Below are positions 36,061 to 47,153 of a stretch of DNA of 64,000 nucleotides, in pieces. The position numbers and the translations under genes are program-made. The notes under the pieces were generated by a model. It made no database searches and was not told the DNA's origin. It was given only the letters and a program-made list of their open reading frames with translations. Every line of letters begins with the position of its first letter. Within the stretch, counting starts at the first letter, position 1. Source of the stretch: Neurospora tetrasperma FGSC 2508 (lineage: Eukaryota > Ascomycota > Sordariomycetes > Sordariales > Sordariaceae); the NCBI RefSeq assembly GCF_000213175.1, contig NW_009799104.1:2951190-3015189 (forward strand), in the 5' to 3' direction.

Positions 36061-36846
36061 TCACGAGGAGCCATTGAGCTCACCCAACTTGCCCTCCTTC
36101 TCCTCCAGATACTTGACCATATCCTCAATGGTGCACACCTTCAACCCCCACCTCCTCGCAAACGCCACGCACTGCTCTCCCCTCATCATGCCCGGCTCCT
36201 CCCTGACGGCCTGGCCCTCCACCTCCCGTCCATCATCCACCAGCTCGCTAATGACCGCCGCCGGCTTCTTGCCCGCCATCCTACACAAATCAATCGCCGC
36301 CTCGGTATGTCCCCGTCTCTGCCTCACACCGCCCGGTCTCGCCCTTAGCGGAAACACATGGCCCGGTCTTCTCAGATCCGCCGGCTTGGTCTTTTCATCC
36401 GCCAGCACGCGGCAGACCAGCGCGCGGTCGTGGGCGCTGATGCCCGTGGTGACGGACGGGTCGGCGGCGTCGACCGAGATGGTGTAGGCAGTCGCGCGCG
36501 GGTCCTCGTTGTGGCCGACCATTTGCGGCAGGTCGAGATCGAGTGTGCGCTGGGGCAGGATGGGGGCGCAGATGAGGCCGGACGAGTAGCGCACCATGAA
36601 GGCCATTTGTTGGGCGGTGACGGATTCGGCGGCGATGATGAGGTCGGCTTCGTTTTCGCGGCCGGGGTCGTCGAGGACTACGACGAATTCGCCGTTGCCT
36701 AATGGGGGAGAAAAGAGAAAAAAGTTAGTTGGGGTCATAGGGGTGGGATGGGAGGGGGGGCCTGGAAACGTACGGAATGCCTCGACGGTGTCGGGGATGC
36801 TGTCAAATGCTGACGGGTCCATTCGGGATTCTTGTTGGGAAGCCAT
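36061..36846 (-). CDS. rib3: 3,4-dihydroxy-2-butanone 4-phosphate synthase
   Basis: Riboflavin pathway enzyme converting ribulose 5-phosphate to dihydroxybutanone phosphate plus formate. Exons 36846-36774 and 36698-36061 give 236 residues. The 75-nt intron has a GTACGT donor and ATTAG acceptor; the split Arg codon rejoins as VEAF-R-NGEFVVVLDD. Active-site signature DDPGRENEADLI lies at 34-45 (acidic loop binding Mg2+ and substrate). YTISVDA and RRGHTEAAIDLCRMAG are the conserved later motifs. It is a monofunctional enzyme with no GTP cyclohydrolase II domain, as in other fungi. The start MASQQESR is preferred over an in-frame ATG 42 nt upstream because the extra residues are unlike the family. 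Confidence 0.96.
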   Translation of the reverse strand: MASQQESRMDPSAFDSIPDTVEAFRTFPGPPSHPTPMTPTNFFLFSPPLGNGEFVVVLDDPGRENEADLIIAAESVTAQQMAFMVRYSSGLICAPILPQRTLDLDLPQMVGHNEDPRATAYTISVDAADPSVTTGISAHDRALVCRVLADEKTKPADLRRPGHVFPLRARPGGVRQRRGHTEAAIDLCRMAGKKPAAVISELVDDGREVEGQAVREEPGMMRGEQCVAFARRWGLKVCTIEDMVKYLEEKEGKLGELNGSS

Positions 36847-38148
36847 TGTGTGGAATTTGTGTGTTGTTGTAGAGGTAGGTAAGAGCAACCGGTCGAGATT
36901 GCTTGGTGATAATGCGCCCTGGTGTTGGTAAATGGGATATGACGTGGAAGGCGCAAGAAGGGTGTGTCGCAGGTGGCTGCTGTAATGCGGTTTCGGCGGG
37001 TAGTTTGCTGCAAGGTACCGACTGATTGGATTGTTCGATATCGGGGTATCTTTGACCTTTTCGTGTAAATTGCTGAACAGATTGTATGGTTGCTCTTCAA
37101 CTTTTTTTCGATCTTATGCAACCTCAAGGGACCAAGACTTGGAGAGAAGAGGAGGGGCAACTAAGATGGCAATTGGGCAATTGGCTTGGACGGGACGGGA
37201 CCTCAAGTCATTCAGTCAGTGAGGGGCAATTGGCGATTGCGACTAATTTAGGGCGGCCAGTCCGGTCGCTGCGGTCGGGCGGTCTCGGTTCAAGGTGGCC
37301 TCAAGTGGGTTTGTCAATGTGGATTTGGCGTGAGTGCGTGTGGAGGGCCGGGGGGATGCCGTTTGCCGCACTTTGGGATTCTAGAGCTTCGGAGGTCGAG
37401 AGTAAGCGGAGGAGTCGCCGGGAAGATGATGCCGAGGCCACGGGGAGAGTACAGCTCGTTACAGGAATATGTAGACAGTTGACCAGGTTTGAAATGGAGA
37501 GGGTATTCAAGAGCAAGCAGATACTACATGACATACACGCCATGGTTCTACATATTTCACCATCTTATATAAACCCGGATGACTCGGATTCACAAGGCTT
37601 AGAAAAGCTGACCGGCGGCTTACAAACCTCCTTGTCAACTACCTAGTCTAGGCTTCGAAACTGTCCGGTCCATTGGCCATAGTTGACACGGAGGAGGAAC
37701 GCCATGGAGTATGGGCTGATCCATGCTGAAACTCAGAGACCTGATCAGAGTCGTGAAGAACCTCAACGGACATGCGGACCAAGGTCAGCCAGCAAACTAA
37801 CGGCGGTCCCTGCAGCGGCAAAGACAAAGTCAACAAGGAAGTTGGCTGATTTCACATGGCAAAATCACGAACCGGGGGCCGGCGCCGGCATCGTATAATA
37901 CTCTTATCAGCTTATCGATAATGCATCACCTTATCGCCCAATGCGGTACTTCTGCCAGTGCCCGCCCGATCCTTGCCCCTGCTGACGATCGGCCATCCAG
38001 GTGCCGACCTGCGACCAATTGCAGGAGCTTCAAGTTGTCCTACAACGCAACATTTACATCACCGGCATTTTTGAGTTTCGAACATATTCAACGAACTTCA
38101 GATACGAGTGCTTGAACAAGCTTACCAACAGCTTCACAGCACATCGAT
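36847..38148. other. Divergent promoter region between RIB3 and COQ3
   Basis: 1.3 kb separating two divergently transcribed biosynthetic genes. An open frame of 186 codons at 37086-37646 (+) has no recognisable motif and is not called. Confidence 0.5.
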
Positions 38149-39180
38149 ATGTTGCCATCATCACCACTTCGCCAATTGGCACCAACAATTGCCCGGCGCG
38201 TCCGGAACCCCAGGACAATTGCTCGTCTAGCATCAACACCACAGTGCTTTGCACCCGTTACAGCATCACCATCAGTAACAACACAACGATGGCACTCCAA
38301 CCATAATGACTCCAGGCCCCCCTCCTCTTCCTCCGTCAACCCCGACGAAATCTCCCACTTCAACGCCCTCGCCGCCACCTGGTGGGACCCACACGGCTCC
38401 TCGCGCGCCCTCCACCTCATGAATCCTCTACGACACGATTTTATCCAGACCTGCCGCTCCTCGTCACCCACATCCTCCTTCACCGTCCTAACCGAGGACT
38501 CCGGAGACGAACATGCTCCTCCATCTCCCGACGGCCCCACCTATAGCACTACAGCCAACGTGCAAAAACTGCGCTATCTCGACATCGGCTGCGGCGGCGG
38601 CATCTTCGCCGAGTCCGCCGCCCGCCTGCCCACCACCGAGTCCGTACTCGCCATCGACCCGTCCCCAGGCGTCCTAGCCATTGCCCGCTCCCATGCCAAG
38701 AAAGACCCGAGTCTGTCGCCCAAGTTGACGTACCTCTCCTCGACGATCGAATCACTCCCTACACTCAAGCCCGAAGCCGTGGAAAAGAAATTCGACGTGG
38801 TCTCGTGCTTCGAAGTCATCGAGCACGTCGACCACCCTGCTCTGTTCCTCGACCACGTCGCCAAGTTTGTCAAGCCGGGCGGTTGGCTGGTCATGAGCAC
38901 GATTGCACGGACTTGGACGAGTTGGTTTACGACGAATTTCATGGCTGAGGATGTGCTGGGGATCGTGCCCAAGGGAACGCATGATTGGAACAAGTACATC
39001 AATGAGTATGAGCTGAGGGGATATTTTGAGGAAACAGAGGGAAAGAGGAGGTTCTGGGGACAGCCGAGGGCGATGGGCGTTGTTTATGTTCCTGGGCTGG
39101 GGTGGAAGGAGGTTCCCGGGAGCGAGAAGGTTGGCAATTACTTTCTGGGGGTGCAGAGGTTGGCTAGTGAGGATGCGTAA
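38149..39180 (+). CDS. coq3: Ubiquinone biosynthesis O-methyltransferase, mitochondrial
   Basis: SAM-dependent methyltransferase performing the two O-methylation steps of coenzyme Q synthesis in the mitochondrial matrix. Intronless, 343 residues. The first ~45 residues are Arg/Ser/Thr-rich without acids (MLPSSPLRQLAPTIARRVRN), a mitochondrial presequence. The UbiG/Coq3 opening follows (ISHFNALAATWWDPHGSSRALHLMN). Motif I YLDIGCGGG is at 143-151, then VLAIDPSPG, FDVVSCFEVIEHVDHP and KPGGWLVMSTIARTW, ending with the family block PKGTHDWNKYI. An insert of about 30 Ser/Pro-rich residues lies before motif I. Complete, with no missing key residue. Confidence 0.96.
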   Translation: MLPSSPLRQLAPTIARRVRNPRTIARLASTPQCFAPVTASPSVTTQRWHSNHNDSRPPSSSSVNPDEISHFNALAATWWDPHGSSRALHLMNPLRHDFIQTCRSSSPTSSFTVLTEDSGDEHAPPSPDGPTYSTTANVQKLRYLDIGCGGGIFAESAARLPTTESVLAIDPSPGVLAIARSHAKKDPSLSPKLTYLSSTIESLPTLKPEAVEKKFDVVSCFEVIEHVDHPALFLDHVAKFVKPGGWLVMSTIARTWTSWFTTNFMAEDVLGIVPKGTHDWNKYINEYELRGYFEETEGKRRFWGQPRAMGVVYVPGLGWKEVPGSEKVGNYFLGVQRLASEDA

Positions 39181-39504
39181 GCATGGCACTAAGATGTTGC
39201 TGTGCGTTGTACGTTTATATGTATAGGTTCTGTAATATATGAAGCTGATCATGTGAAGGGGGTAAGCAGGTACATGATGTGGACTGGATATCAAGGGACT
39301 AAGATGGTCTCCCCAAGGCTGTCCACTGCTCAAGCCCATATGACATTAGTACGCCAGTTGCAAGTCGTCCAGCTGCCGCCTTGTATACTGGAGGGGTGAG
39401 TAGAAAGACCTCAGTACTCATCCCGATTACTGAAGCTATCCCATGGCCTGACAGCATACCACAGCACGTCGACTTTGATGTCACACGGTTGATGATGTCG
39501 CCAG

Positions 39505-40441
39505 TCAGTCGGCTTTACTGCAGCATGCACTTGATCTTGAACCGAGCAGCAAGACACCCAGTACCGCAAGGGACATGCCGATATACGTGATCACATCCGT
39601 TGCCGAGGGCCCGCCAGAGGGGGATGGGAAGTCGGAGTCGGGACTCCATATGGTGGGCATCTCCGCAGGATTTTGTGTTGGGCGCCTTGGGATATGTGGG
39701 AGGCTCTTTTCGGAACTTGTTATCGAAACAAGCAGCATACACATCGACATACTCACCAGTGTGAGACACAGAGACAAGTACCTATCGTCTCGTATGTTGA
39801 AGGTTTAGTTGTTGCGCTTCGCCATTCAGTCGAGTTCTGTTCTCATTCAGCCGCATGGAATGTATGGCTTGGAACGGCCCTTCCAAGGGGGGGGGGGGGG
39901 GGCCTGCGCCTTGCAGATGGTGGCGTCCTTGCCGATACCACAGTCTTGTAACTTCTTGCGAGACATCATATCGTGCACCTCGTGGTCAGAATTAGCCACT
40001 TGAGAGACGCATATCAGTCGATAGCTTCTGGAAATATTGATGGAAGGAATGTGCCGGGAAGACAATTCGGGGGGTTGGTTGCCAGGTTTTGTGTGTAATG
40101 ATCCTCTCCTTTTGGTCAGTTTCCGCCTGCACACGTCGCTATCTCGGAATGTTACGGCACGGTAGAGTCAGGACAAAATCGGTATTTCTGACCACGAATA
40201 TCTTTTGGCTCGTCCCGCGCCGATGTCGCAGGAGTGTTCAGGTACCCGGACGAGAAAACAAATGCCAATGCCATGAATATGTTCTTTCCGATATCTCAAC
40301 TCATGCCGAAGACGGTCAAAGCTGGAGTAATTTCCACCGAGCCTCATCGTATCAGATGGATCACGGTGACCACAAAGGCCCCTTCTTCTAGAAGCGCGGA
40401 AATAGAACGCAAGAAACACGCCAGGAGCAAGTGGCTGATGT
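39505..40441 (-). pseudogene. Possible decayed membrane-protein gene
   Basis: One minus-strand frame from 40440 to 40152 gives hydrophobic, protein-like sequence (HLLLACFLRSISALLEEG, FVVTVIHLIR, NIFMALAFVFSSGYLN). It is broken by two TGA codons that could each derive from TGG. Further along, 39657-39505 reads MPTIWSPDSDF... and then one clear helix (VITYIGMSLAVLGVLLLG) followed by a Cys pair. A GTGAGT donor at 39756 lies between the pieces. No family is recognised. It could be a relic, a multi-exon gene I cannot assemble, or chance. Confidence 0.25.
39887..39902. repeat. Poly(G) tract
   Basis: Sixteen consecutive guanines in non-coding sequence. Such runs are prone to slippage and to sequencing error. 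Confidence 0.9.
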
Positions 40442-40933
40442 GTTGACACTTGACAGAGGAGAGAAAGAGGAAGGTGGAGACACAACTAACACCAAAAAGA
40501 GAAGCAATTGGTTAACTTGCGTGGTGCACGGGCCATATCAAGTTAAATCATGCGGTTTCCCGGTCCCAATGATCTGGGTTATTCATGCACCTTATTCAGG
40601 CCCAAATCCAGTAACGTTCGTGCAGTAGCGGCCCTCCGCAGCCCTGTATAAGTGGCCATTGGCGGTCCCCTATTCGCTGCTAACTAAACCTCCAGGCTTT
40701 AGTACTTGTAGGCGGTGTTCACTCCGCGATAGTTACAGTGCACTGGACAGTCCGGACTACCTTAAAGCAGTCCTTCCACTTCACTTCACCTGACTGACTT
40801 CACTTCACTTCAGACGAAAGGTCTGGGCCATCTGAACTTTCTGAACAGCCCATCTGCCTGGTAAACTAGTGACGAGATCAGACGGTGTCCTCTTATTCAG
40901 GTTCTCCTATTTACATTCCCCAATGTTTACTCT

Positions 40934-40940
40934 TATATAA
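40934..40940 (+). promoter_or_regulatory. TATA-like element of the carboxypeptidase gene
   Basis: TATATAA about 200 nt upstream of the S10 carboxypeptidase ATG, followed by a C/T-rich leader. Assigned from sequence and distance only. Confidence 0.4.
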
Positions 40941-41138
40941 GGTGTATCCAAGCCGCTCTCTAGTCCGTAATCTCATCTTCACATTATTCGGCTTCGCTGC
41001 ATCTGCTTTCCCAACCTCCTCGCAACCTTCGCAAGCTTTCTGAGAAAGATACTTTGGAAAGCCGCATGTAGCGTCTCATACATTAGTCCTAACACATCCT
41101 TCGACTTCGGTGGATCTAGTACCGTCGAAAACAACAAC

Positions 41139-43151
41139 ATGTGGTTGCCATTCAGCACGAGAGATGGCAAAGGAGCCTCACCCTCATTGTCACAACTGCT
41201 CACCCTGTCAACACTCGCCGCTCTCGCTCCTTTGAGTGAAGCACAATTCCCGCCATCTCAAGCTGTCGGCTTGAAGACGGTCACCTCACCTTCCAACCCG
41301 AACATCAAGATCTCGTACAAAGAACCCAAGGATGTCTGTACGACTGCTTTCAGACGGCAGAAGCAGTACACCGGCTGGGTTACCGTCCCCGGCGAGTACC
41401 CAACACACCTCTTCTTCTGGTTTGTTGGTGCCCGCGAGCCAACCTCTGCGCTGACAATGATGCTCAACGGCGGGCCCGGCGCGAGTTCCATGTTTGGCCT
41501 GTTCGCCGAGAATGGCCCTTGCCAGGTCGTCGAGAAGGGCGCCAGCCGCCTGGAGACGGCCGCCAGAGAATGGGGCTGGGACAGAGCCTCCAACATGCTT
41601 TTTGTCGACCAGCCCAACCATGTCGGTTTTTCATACGATACTCCCACCAATGGTTCTCTGGACTTGACGACCGGGATGGTGTCGCCTAACATGCAATTGC
41701 CTGATAACCTGCCTCCCAGCCTCTTTCTCAACGGCACATTCTCCTCAAACAACATCCAAAACACCGCCAACACGACTCAGAATGCTGCCATGGCCGTCTA
41801 CCACTTGCTCCAGGGGTTCCTGAGCACCTTCCCCGAGTACGTCCCGGACAAGTACAGCCCGTTGGGCGTCAACCTCTTTACGGAAAGTTATGGCGGCCAC
41901 TACGGGCCTGTCTTTGCCGACACCTGGCAGAAGGAGAATGACAAGCTTTCAAAGCGCGCAATGCCTCTTTCCAGACGACAGGATGATGCCAACAATATCC
42001 AATCCCGTCCCCCCAAGGGCGGCAGTGGTAACCGCGAAATCAAACTCACTTCGCTTGGCATCATGAACGGCTGCATCGACGACCTCGTCCAAGGCTCCCG
42101 CTACGTCGAGATGGCCATCAACAACACGTACGGCATCAAGCTGATCGACCAAGCCACGGCCGACGCCATCACCTCGGGTTTCAACGCCCCTGACACGGGC
42201 TGCAAAGACCTGATCCTCGCCTGCCGCCAAGCCCAAGCCGCTCTCGACCCGCTGGACCAAGGTACCGACGAAACCGTCAACCAGGTCTGCGCCTACGCCT
42301 CGCTCACCTGCCAACAACTGCTCGGCTCCGTGCTCGCCAGCGGCGCTAACGCCTACGACATTGCGCACATGGGTCCCGATGCGTTTCCCGATTACCACTA
42401 CCTCGAGTACCTCAACTCGCGCCGCGTGCAAGAGGCTATCGGGTCCGTGGTCAACTACACGGATATTTCGCCCGTAGTCTACCAAGCCTTTTTCCAAACC
42501 GGCGATAGGGCTCGCGGCGGGTTGATCGCCAAGCTAGCTTCACTTCTGCAGCGTGGCGTGCGCGTCGGTCTGGTGTATGGCGACCGCGATTACATCTGCA
42601 ACTGGATGGGCGGCGAAGCCGTGTCTCTGGCTCTTGCCGACGCCATGAAGGATTTGGATCCCAAGAGCCCGTATCCGACCAAGTTTCCGCAGGCTGGGTA
42701 CGAGAACATCCAGACCAATAACAGGGAGGTCGGCGGAGTGGTGAGGCAGTTTGGCAATCTCAGCTTCAGCAGGATTTATCAGTCAGGTCATTTCGTGCCT
42801 GCTTACCAGCCTGAGACGGCGTTCCGGGTGTTTGAGCGCATTATCGGCGGTAAATCGGTTGCCACGGGTGCTAGAGTCAACCTGAGGGACTTTGCGACTC
42901 GGGGACCCAAGAAGGCTGATAAACAGCTCCAGGCTCCCAAGGATGTGAGCGCCAAGTGCTTTGTGAGGAATCTGGGGTCGACTTGTACGCAGGAGCAGGT
43001 CATGGCGATCTTGATGGGCGAAGGCGTGGTGATTAATGGGGTTTGGTATAAGGAGAAGAAGGATTGGAGTCCAGTGACGGCTAGAAGTCAGACAGCGGAG
43101 CCGGAGTCTAAGAGAAGTCTGGTGGGTAGGGCTGCGAGGTGGTTTGAGTAG
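41139..43151 (+). CDS. Secreted serine carboxypeptidase, family S10
   Basis: Intronless, 670 residues. An N-terminal hydrophobic segment (LLTLSTLAALAPLSEA, ~20-35) is a likely signal peptide. Peptidase S10 core: substrate-carboxylate block LNGGPGASSMFGLFAENGPC, then MLFVDQPNHVGFSY, and the nucleophile S250 in FTESYGGHYGP. The catalytic aspartate is D484 in GDRDYICNW and the histidine H551 in QSGHFVPAYQP, all in canonical order. Several N-x-S/T sites (for example NGTFSSN, NNT, NYT) suggest glycosylation. A stretch around 270-295 (KRAMPLSRRQDD) holds basic pairs that could be Kex2-processed. It would remove C-terminal residues from peptides, probably outside the cell or in the vacuole. Confidence 0.95.
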   Translation: MWLPFSTRDGKGASPSLSQLLTLSTLAALAPLSEAQFPPSQAVGLKTVTSPSNPNIKISYKEPKDVCTTAFRRQKQYTGWVTVPGEYPTHLFFWFVGAREPTSALTMMLNGGPGASSMFGLFAENGPCQVVEKGASRLETAAREWGWDRASNMLFVDQPNHVGFSYDTPTNGSLDLTTGMVSPNMQLPDNLPPSLFLNGTFSSNNIQNTANTTQNAAMAVYHLLQGFLSTFPEYVPDKYSPLGVNLFTESYGGHYGPVFADTWQKENDKLSKRAMPLSRRQDDANNIQSRPPKGGSGNREIKLTSLGIMNGCIDDLVQGSRYVEMAINNTYGIKLIDQATADAITSGFNAPDTGCKDLILACRQAQAALDPLDQGTDETVNQVCAYASLTCQQLLGSVLASGANAYDIAHMGPDAFPDYHYLEYLNSRRVQEAIGSVVNYTDISPVVYQAFFQTGDRARGGLIAKLASLLQRGVRVGLVYGDRDYICNWMGGEAVSLALADAMKDLDPKSPYPTKFPQAGYENIQTNNREVGGVVRQFGNLSFSRIYQSGHFVPAYQPETAFRVFERIIGGKSVATGARVNLRDFATRGPKKADKQLQAPKDVSAKCFVRNLGSTCTQEQVMAILMGEGVVINGVWYKEKKDWSPVTARSQTAEPESKRSLVGRAARWFE

Positions 43152-44022
43152 GGTGTGTGCGCGTTTGTCCTATCTCATAGTGAACGCATGCTCTTCAGAG
43201 AGCGCTTGATGATGCTGGATAACACTAGATGTCAGTTAGTAGCTATGGTTAATGAGTATCAGTAGGTAATGATAACGAGTATTTGTTATGTGAAGTCTGC
43301 TGTTCTTGTCATGTCCGGCCTTGATAACTTGATGCAGCTGTTCTCAAACTCGAAGACATCGAGCGAGTGGAATAGGCGGTCATAAGCTTCTGTGAATCAT
43401 TCTGGCTCGGTATTTATCGTGTGCTTGTGCATCATTGACAAGTGTTGCATGGAGGGCTTCTCGTGTAGATGGAGGACTACGATCCAGATGTGTTCTTTGT
43501 TTACATTCTCCTTTTCTGTGTTTGGTGATGATGAAAAGTGGGCTGAGGTGCCGTTTATATAGTGTGCGTACTATCAGGATAGGCACTCTGACTGGAGCTA
43601 TCGCCATAGTCACATTACGTAACAAGTTCAAAGCCTGCCGTGGAAGTGGAAGTTGTGCCGCTGCTCCCCGCTTTCCGTATGGGCGGGAACCCGAGCACTG
43701 AAGCGCAGCGAACGAGCAGGGTTCTTGGTTTACGATTCACAGCCATCCGCATTCCACCGGCCATTCTTCTTCGACTTAGGTCAGTTGTGCCCTTCTCCTC
43801 CAGACCTCGACAACCACCACCACCGCGGCCATACAGTCTTCGGTTTGATCGCGAATGATCTGGGCAAGCCATACTCGATAATCTTCACCACTTCCCAAAG
43901 ATCAAGCAATTAGCAGCACCCACGCTCCACAACCCTACTTCTCTGTGCTATTCCACATCACCGTCGTCGCACTCTGTCTGTCACCGGTCGATCGCGCAAA
44001 GCTGCGCCCGCCGCCACACACC
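43152..44022. other. Intergenic between carboxypeptidase and RXT2-like gene
   Basis: The 3' flank of the carboxypeptidase gene and the promoter/leader of the RXT2-like gene. No coding sequence supported. Confidence 0.5.
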
Positions 44023-46026
44023 ATGTCGACGCAACAGCAGGCCATGATCATGGACACCATTGTGTCCATAAGGAAGACGCTGAAAAGGAAAGCTTATGGT
44101 AAGCTCAATTCACCATCTCCCGTTGCCATGATCGCCCTCTTGTTTTTGCTTTCCGTGTCTAACAATGTCCACCATTCATCCTCAACAGAATCCGACTCCG
44201 ACTCGTCAATTGACCACAACACGAACCGAGGCTACAAGCTCAAGAAACGCGCACGATTTGTCAAGCAAGGCCGTCTTGCCAACGCAAATGGACCAGCCGC
44301 CTACAAGGAGGTGTGTGAAACCCTACACGCATGCACAAGGTGTCAGCCTACGTTGGGGAACCAGCAAGAACAAATGAAGGGGACGCACCCAAGACTGACT
44401 CTCTCTTTGAGTGCCACCAGGTGGCCGAACATGCGGGCTATCAACGCGCCATCATCAACCAGAACCCGCTCCTCATCGACGAGGACGGCTACGATATCGA
44501 TAGTGACGACAACGAAGAGCGCGTCCAGGAGGCAATCAGCGCTACTATGGAGGAGAACCCATACGCTTCGATCCGGTTAGAACGTGAGTGGAGACAACAT
44601 GCGCTTGTCCATGTGAGTCGACGTGCTAACTTCAGTCTCGACAGAACTCCTCGCGCCCCTTACATCCGTCACCGACCTACCGAATCACCCGACCCTGTCC
44701 CGACCATTCAAATCGAAAGCCCTTACCGAACTCGTACATCAGGCCGCCGCCCTCAGCCGAAGAGAAAATGTTGCCTTGTGGAAGGTCAAACCGCTGCTCA
44801 CCAAATTCGTCGGCGACAACTCGTGGGCGCCGTGCGGCATGATGATTGAATCGACTGACCATGATCTCTTTGAGGATACCTCGAGCTTCATCAAATGGGT
44901 CAGCAACTGGATCCCGAATGCTGCTGACGCCGTATCAGCTGGCAACCATACCAAGGCGACCGAGAACAGGCCTGTTGGTGGCAACAACAATGAGGCATCG
45001 GCCTCGAAACCAAAGGAGTCTAGCCAGACAAATGGCGACAGTGGGGATAAGCCTCTACCAGACTCAGTCCCTGACGATGAACAACTTCCTGATGCCGACG
45101 CAAATTCTGACGAGAAGAAGGGAGCTGAAGAGGGCAGCGCGCCAAAGGTCAACGGAAAGAAGACAATAGATGAAGACGTTGAGATGACCGAACCTACAGA
45201 AGCAACCGAGTCAGCGACCAGCAATTCCAAGGCGGAGGCCCCGCAACCCAACGGCGAAATAAGCAGGGATCCCGAACAAGCGCAGCCGGAGACAGTGCCC
45301 ACAGAAACGACCGCACAAAAGGTGGACGAAAGCACGAACCCAGATCAACCGGCACCGGCACCGGTAGATGGACAGACAGTGCCAGCAACGGCGGCATCTA
45401 AAGACGTGGAAATGGCAAATGCGCCCAACGGTGAAACTGGAAAGGAAGCAGCGGAACATCAACCAGCGGTCTCAGGTGCCGAGCCAGAGACGAACCCAGA
45501 TCAACCGGGGCACAATCTGGAGCGACAACAAACAGACAAAGAACCTCAAGGGGAGGGGGTCGTTCATGGTGTAGAGGATTTGCGAGCCAAGCCTAATGTT
45601 CAACGTAATGCTGCGCTCAGCACCGCGGCATCAGTAGCGGCACTCCAGGAATTTCTTGAAGAACCATATATCCATCCCATCTTTCTCGCCCCACGAACTT
45701 CCCATCCAGACCGCGACTTTGGCCTCCCCGAGCAAGAAGCCGAAGACGTTCGCCGCCTGCTCCAGCTGTACGTGCAGAAGCAGGAAGAAGTCTGTCGCGG
45801 CACCCGCAAGCTATACGAGGGTCTGCGCAAAGCAGACCGGTACCGACAAACGGTGCTCTCGTGGGCTAAGGCCGAGGCTCACAGCGGACCCAACCGCGAC
45901 ATGTCGGACGGCGAGGACTGGTACGACAAGGAAGAGTGGGGGTTGACAGAAGACCTGAAGAAGGGAGAGGATGAGGTGGAGGAGGAGACGGCTGTGACGC
46001 AGAAGAAGACGAGGAACCGGAAGTAA
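44023..46026 (+). CDS. RXT2-like subunit of the Rpd3L histone deacetylase complex
   Basis: Predicted 580-residue nuclear protein from exons 44023-44098, 44189-44310, 44421-44583 and 44645-46026. Donors are GTAAGC, GTGTGT and GTGAGT; acceptors AACAG, ACCAG and GACAG. Codons rejoin as KRKAY-E-SDSDSS, YKE|VAEHAG and IRLE-Q-LLAPL. The N-terminal ~200 residues match the Rxt2 N-terminal domain: an IRKTLKRKAYE helix, the basic signature NRGYKLKKRARFVKQG, LIDEDGYDIDSDDNEE, then LLAPLTSVTDLPNHPTLSRPF and ALSRRENVALWKVKPLL. The middle (~275-430) is an acidic, Pro/Glu/Thr-rich disordered region. The C-terminal part has a Glu/Arg-rich helix (EAEDVRRLLQLYVQKQEEVCRGTRKLYEGLR). In yeast, Rxt2 belongs to Rpd3L. 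An alternative last acceptor (TTCAG, 44635) would add three residues. Confidence 0.87.
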
Positions 46027-46714
46027 GCAAAAGAACCTCAACTGCGAACCTTTCTTACCTCACACCTCGTTGGCTATTTCTGGCTCTTTTTTTTGTTTCA
46101 ATTGTTTCTATGACCTGTTGACTGTATATACGGCAGGCGGTCCTGAAAGGACTTTGTTTTTGTTATCCATGATGATGTTGTATGTCTGGCGTAATTTGGC
46201 TGGTTGGCGGGAACTGGATGATGGATGGCTTAGAGAAAACGGAGTTGTGGATGGTGGTATGCTGGGTTGGATCGGGTCGGCTCTGGGAGTTTGGCGTAAC
46301 GGGTGAATTATGAAAGAGACATGGGATTGGATTGGATGTCTACGCAAGGATGTTGCTCCTTGAGAGAGCTGGGCCACGAGCGACACAGACAGGTATAGAA
46401 GCCATTCTGGCGGATCTGACTGCCCTCCTGATGATGATCGGGACGACGATCTATAGTTGTTAGAACTGTAGGCTTCGATGATAGTCCAGATATCATCAAT
46501 GATATATCAACTGATAACGACCCCTAGAAGAAATCCCGTATTTCATTATTTTCATTCAAGTCGTATATCTGGTCCTGAAAGACATGGGCCGCGAGGAAAC
46601 AAGGGTACAGATACCGTTAAGGAACGATTAGAGAGTCTTTGGCACAGGATCGAAGCAAAAAACACGTATAAAAACAAAAAGAATCTAAAAAGGAAAGGAA
46701 AAGAGAGAAGTCAT
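46027..46714. other. Intergenic between RXT2-like gene and tRNA
   Basis: Contains the RXT2-like 3' flank. Near the tRNA 3' end the minus strand has a T-rich stretch that may serve as the Pol III terminator. Nothing else is recognised. Confidence 0.5.
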
Positions 46715-46816
46715 TGCACAGTCCGGGAGTCGAACCCGGGTCACTCGTTCTTTTTTTCGCCCATGGATAGGCTACTTGTTGGGAAACGAGAGTACTAACC
46801 GCTATACTAACCGCGC
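46715..46816 (-). tRNA. tRNA-Gly(CCC) with a 30-nt intron
   Basis: The cloverleaf was folded by hand. Acceptor GCGCGGT pairs with ACTGTGC (two G-U pairs), with discriminator A73. The D stem is GTAT/GTAC, the anticodon stem CTCGT/ACGAG and the loop TTCCCAA, giving anticodon CCC. The variable loop is TGAC, the T arm CCGGG-TTCGACT-CCCGG. A 30-nt intron (46779-46750) sits between bases 37 and 38, the canonical position; the mature length is 72 nt. Internal A box (TAGTATAGCGG) and B box (GGTTCGACTCC) are intact. It decodes GGG codons. Confidence 0.94.
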
Positions 46817-46958
46817 TTCTTTTCCCTGGTTTACTTGTTGATTATATGTCAAAGAAAACTCTGTTATGAAGGGCAGGAGAACACGGTTGGGGGAAGGTGC
46901 AGTGCGGTAAGCCAAGCAATTGGTTGTTTCATGCTTTCTGATGTGTGGGTTGCCGTTA

Positions 46959-46999
46959 GGAAGGAAGGAAGGAAGGAAGGAAGGAAGGAAGGAAGGAAG
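46959..46999. repeat. GGAA tetranucleotide microsatellite
   Basis: About ten GGAA units in non-coding sequence upstream of the tRNA. Confidence 0.9.
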
Positions 47000-47122
47000 A
47001 AGGGTACATTGCATAATAGTTGACGGGGAAGGGAGCCATTGTATTGACCGGTAAGAGGTAATCGGGTGGGAAGGTATGTGTATGAAGAACATCACGATGC
47101 GATATTAGGTATGGATGCCACA

Positions 47123-47153
47123 TACCTACCTACCTAGGTACCTACCTACCTAA
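47123..47153. repeat. ACCT/TACC repeat with central palindrome
   Basis: Repeated TACC units on both sides of a CCTAGG/GGTACC centre. Confidence 0.85.

Larger units (their letters stand above)
39181..41138. other. Intergenic with possible decayed membrane-protein gene
   Basis: Contains the COQ3 3' flank, a 16-nt G run, membrane-like translation fragments on the minus strand (see separate entry), and the carboxypeptidase promoter at its right end. Confidence 0.5.

Noticed and set aside
37086-37646. 186-codon + strand frame between RIB3 and COQ3
   Set aside because: No recognisable motif; more likely promoter and leader sequence of the two divergent genes.
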